Shown: positions 63,724-64,000 of the stretch, piece by piece
Layout: the number at the start of each line of letters is the position of its first letter
Numbering within the stretch: the stretch's first letter is position 1
The notes under the pieces: generated by a model
Told to the model about the DNA's origin: nothing
The model's database searches: none
What the model saw: only the letters and a program-made list of their open reading frames with translations
Made by a program: the position numbers and the translations under genes
Assembly: GCA_002449145.1 (NCBI GenBank)
Contig: DKCG01000041.1
Span: 39,248 to 103,247 of the forward strand
Length of the DNA stretch: 64,000 nt
Direction of reading: 5' to 3'
Origin: Christensenella sp. UBA6880
GTDB lineage: Bacteria > Bacillota > Clostridia > Christensenellales > CAG-917

Positions 63724-64000
63724 TAAAATCGAGTTTCTTGAAAGCGAAATCGTGGACGACGACCCCACCGCCCCCGTAGGCACTTTGGTACATATCACCG
63801 AAGACGGAAAAGTCGAACCCGTCGAGCAAAAACAAGACGTTCAAGCCGTCAAATCCGACGTTCAAGACGAACCTCAAACCGAAGCCGTCGAGCAACCCGT
63901 TGAAGAACTCTCGCAAGAACCCGAAACCGAGGATTTGCCCGAAGTTGTCGAGCAACCCGTTGAAGAACTCTCGCAAGAGCCCGAAACCGAGGATTTGCCC
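63710..64000 (+). CDS. Acidic protein with 20-residue tandem repeats, 5' part
   Basis: I do not recognise this protein. It starts MVNFDKIEFLESEIVDDDPT with GGAGG at 63694-63698 and runs out of the window. After ~60 residues it enters a 60-base tandem repeat coding for VEQPVEELSQEPETEDLPEV; copies start at 63887 and 63947, differing by one silent base in the part visible. There is no signal peptide or membrane helix in the first 97 residues. It is rich in Glu, Gln, Val and Pro and probably extended or disordered. Confidence 0.75.
   Translation, partial: MVNFDKIEFLESEIVDDDPTAPVGTLVHITEDGKVEPVEQKQDVQAVKSDVQDEPQTEAVEQPVEELSQEPETEDLPEVVEQPVEELSQEPETEDLP

Noticed and set aside
1..64000. CRISPR arrays, insertion sequences, prophage genes, tRNA or rRNA genes
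   Set aside because: No regularly spaced direct repeats, transposase or phage proteins, tRNA T-loop sequences or rRNA segments were noticed on either strand.

Overview
The window carries a chromosomal housekeeping region of a Bacillota bacterium, most likely an uncultured member of Clostridia. This rests on gene order matching the Bacillus/Clostridium clusters (cdsA-dxr-rseP-ispG-polC slot-rimP-nusA-rnpM-ylxQ-infB-rbfA; mutS-mutL-miaA-ynbB; tlyA/nadK/argR/recN; yicC-gmk-rpoZ-coaBC-priA-def-fmt-rsmB-rlmN-rsgA-rpe-spoVM|rpmB|yloU-fakA-recG), AGGAGG-type ribosome binding sites, a class A RNase P RNA and a spoVM gene, which points to a spore-forming ancestry. No mobile element, CRISPR array, tRNA or rRNA gene was found.

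Layout. 1-14995 (+): isoprenoid and membrane genes followed by the nusA-infB transcription/translation operon, ending with nrnA-like, truB, ribF and an endonuclease IV. The polC position holds a remodelled protein that keeps the PolC N-terminal, OB and exonuclease domains but lacks PHP and polymerase. 14996-15728: non-coding, with terminators. 15729-24169 (-): miaB-mutS-mutL-miaA-ynbB. 24326-26620 (+): class A penicillin-binding protein. 26726-36920 (-): thiI, cysteine desulfurase, a small membrane protein, a MutS2 without Smr domain, pheT, pheS and an unusual 458-residue membrane protein. 37020-37338 (+): rnpB. 37546-43358 (-): recN, argR, nadK, tlyA, an OapA-like membrane protein and a ~575-nt structured RNA that I identify as OLE RNA; a small plus-strand membrane protein lies between nadK and tlyA. 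43393-47443 (-): recG, fakA, yloU; rpmB diverges. 47882-58950 (-): spoVM up to yicC. 59108-63483 (-): ligA and pcrA. From 63710 (+): the start of an acidic repeat protein that leaves the window.

How the parts relate. The first operon couples lipid precursor supply (MEP pathway, CDP-diacylglycerol) to transcription elongation and ribosome maturation. The minus-strand blocks supply mismatch repair, replication restart, tRNA/rRNA modification, protein N-terminal processing and ribosome biogenesis.

The most notable items are the OLE RNA/OapA pair with its own promoter placed exactly at the RNA's terminal stem, the domain-deleted PolC, two divergent promoters predicted to make leaderless or nearly leaderless mRNAs (nadK and a 107-residue membrane protein), the 28-codon spoVM gene, the Smr-less MutS2, and an array of four small hairpins between rpe and rsgA. 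All calls come from reading the sequence; no database search was run.
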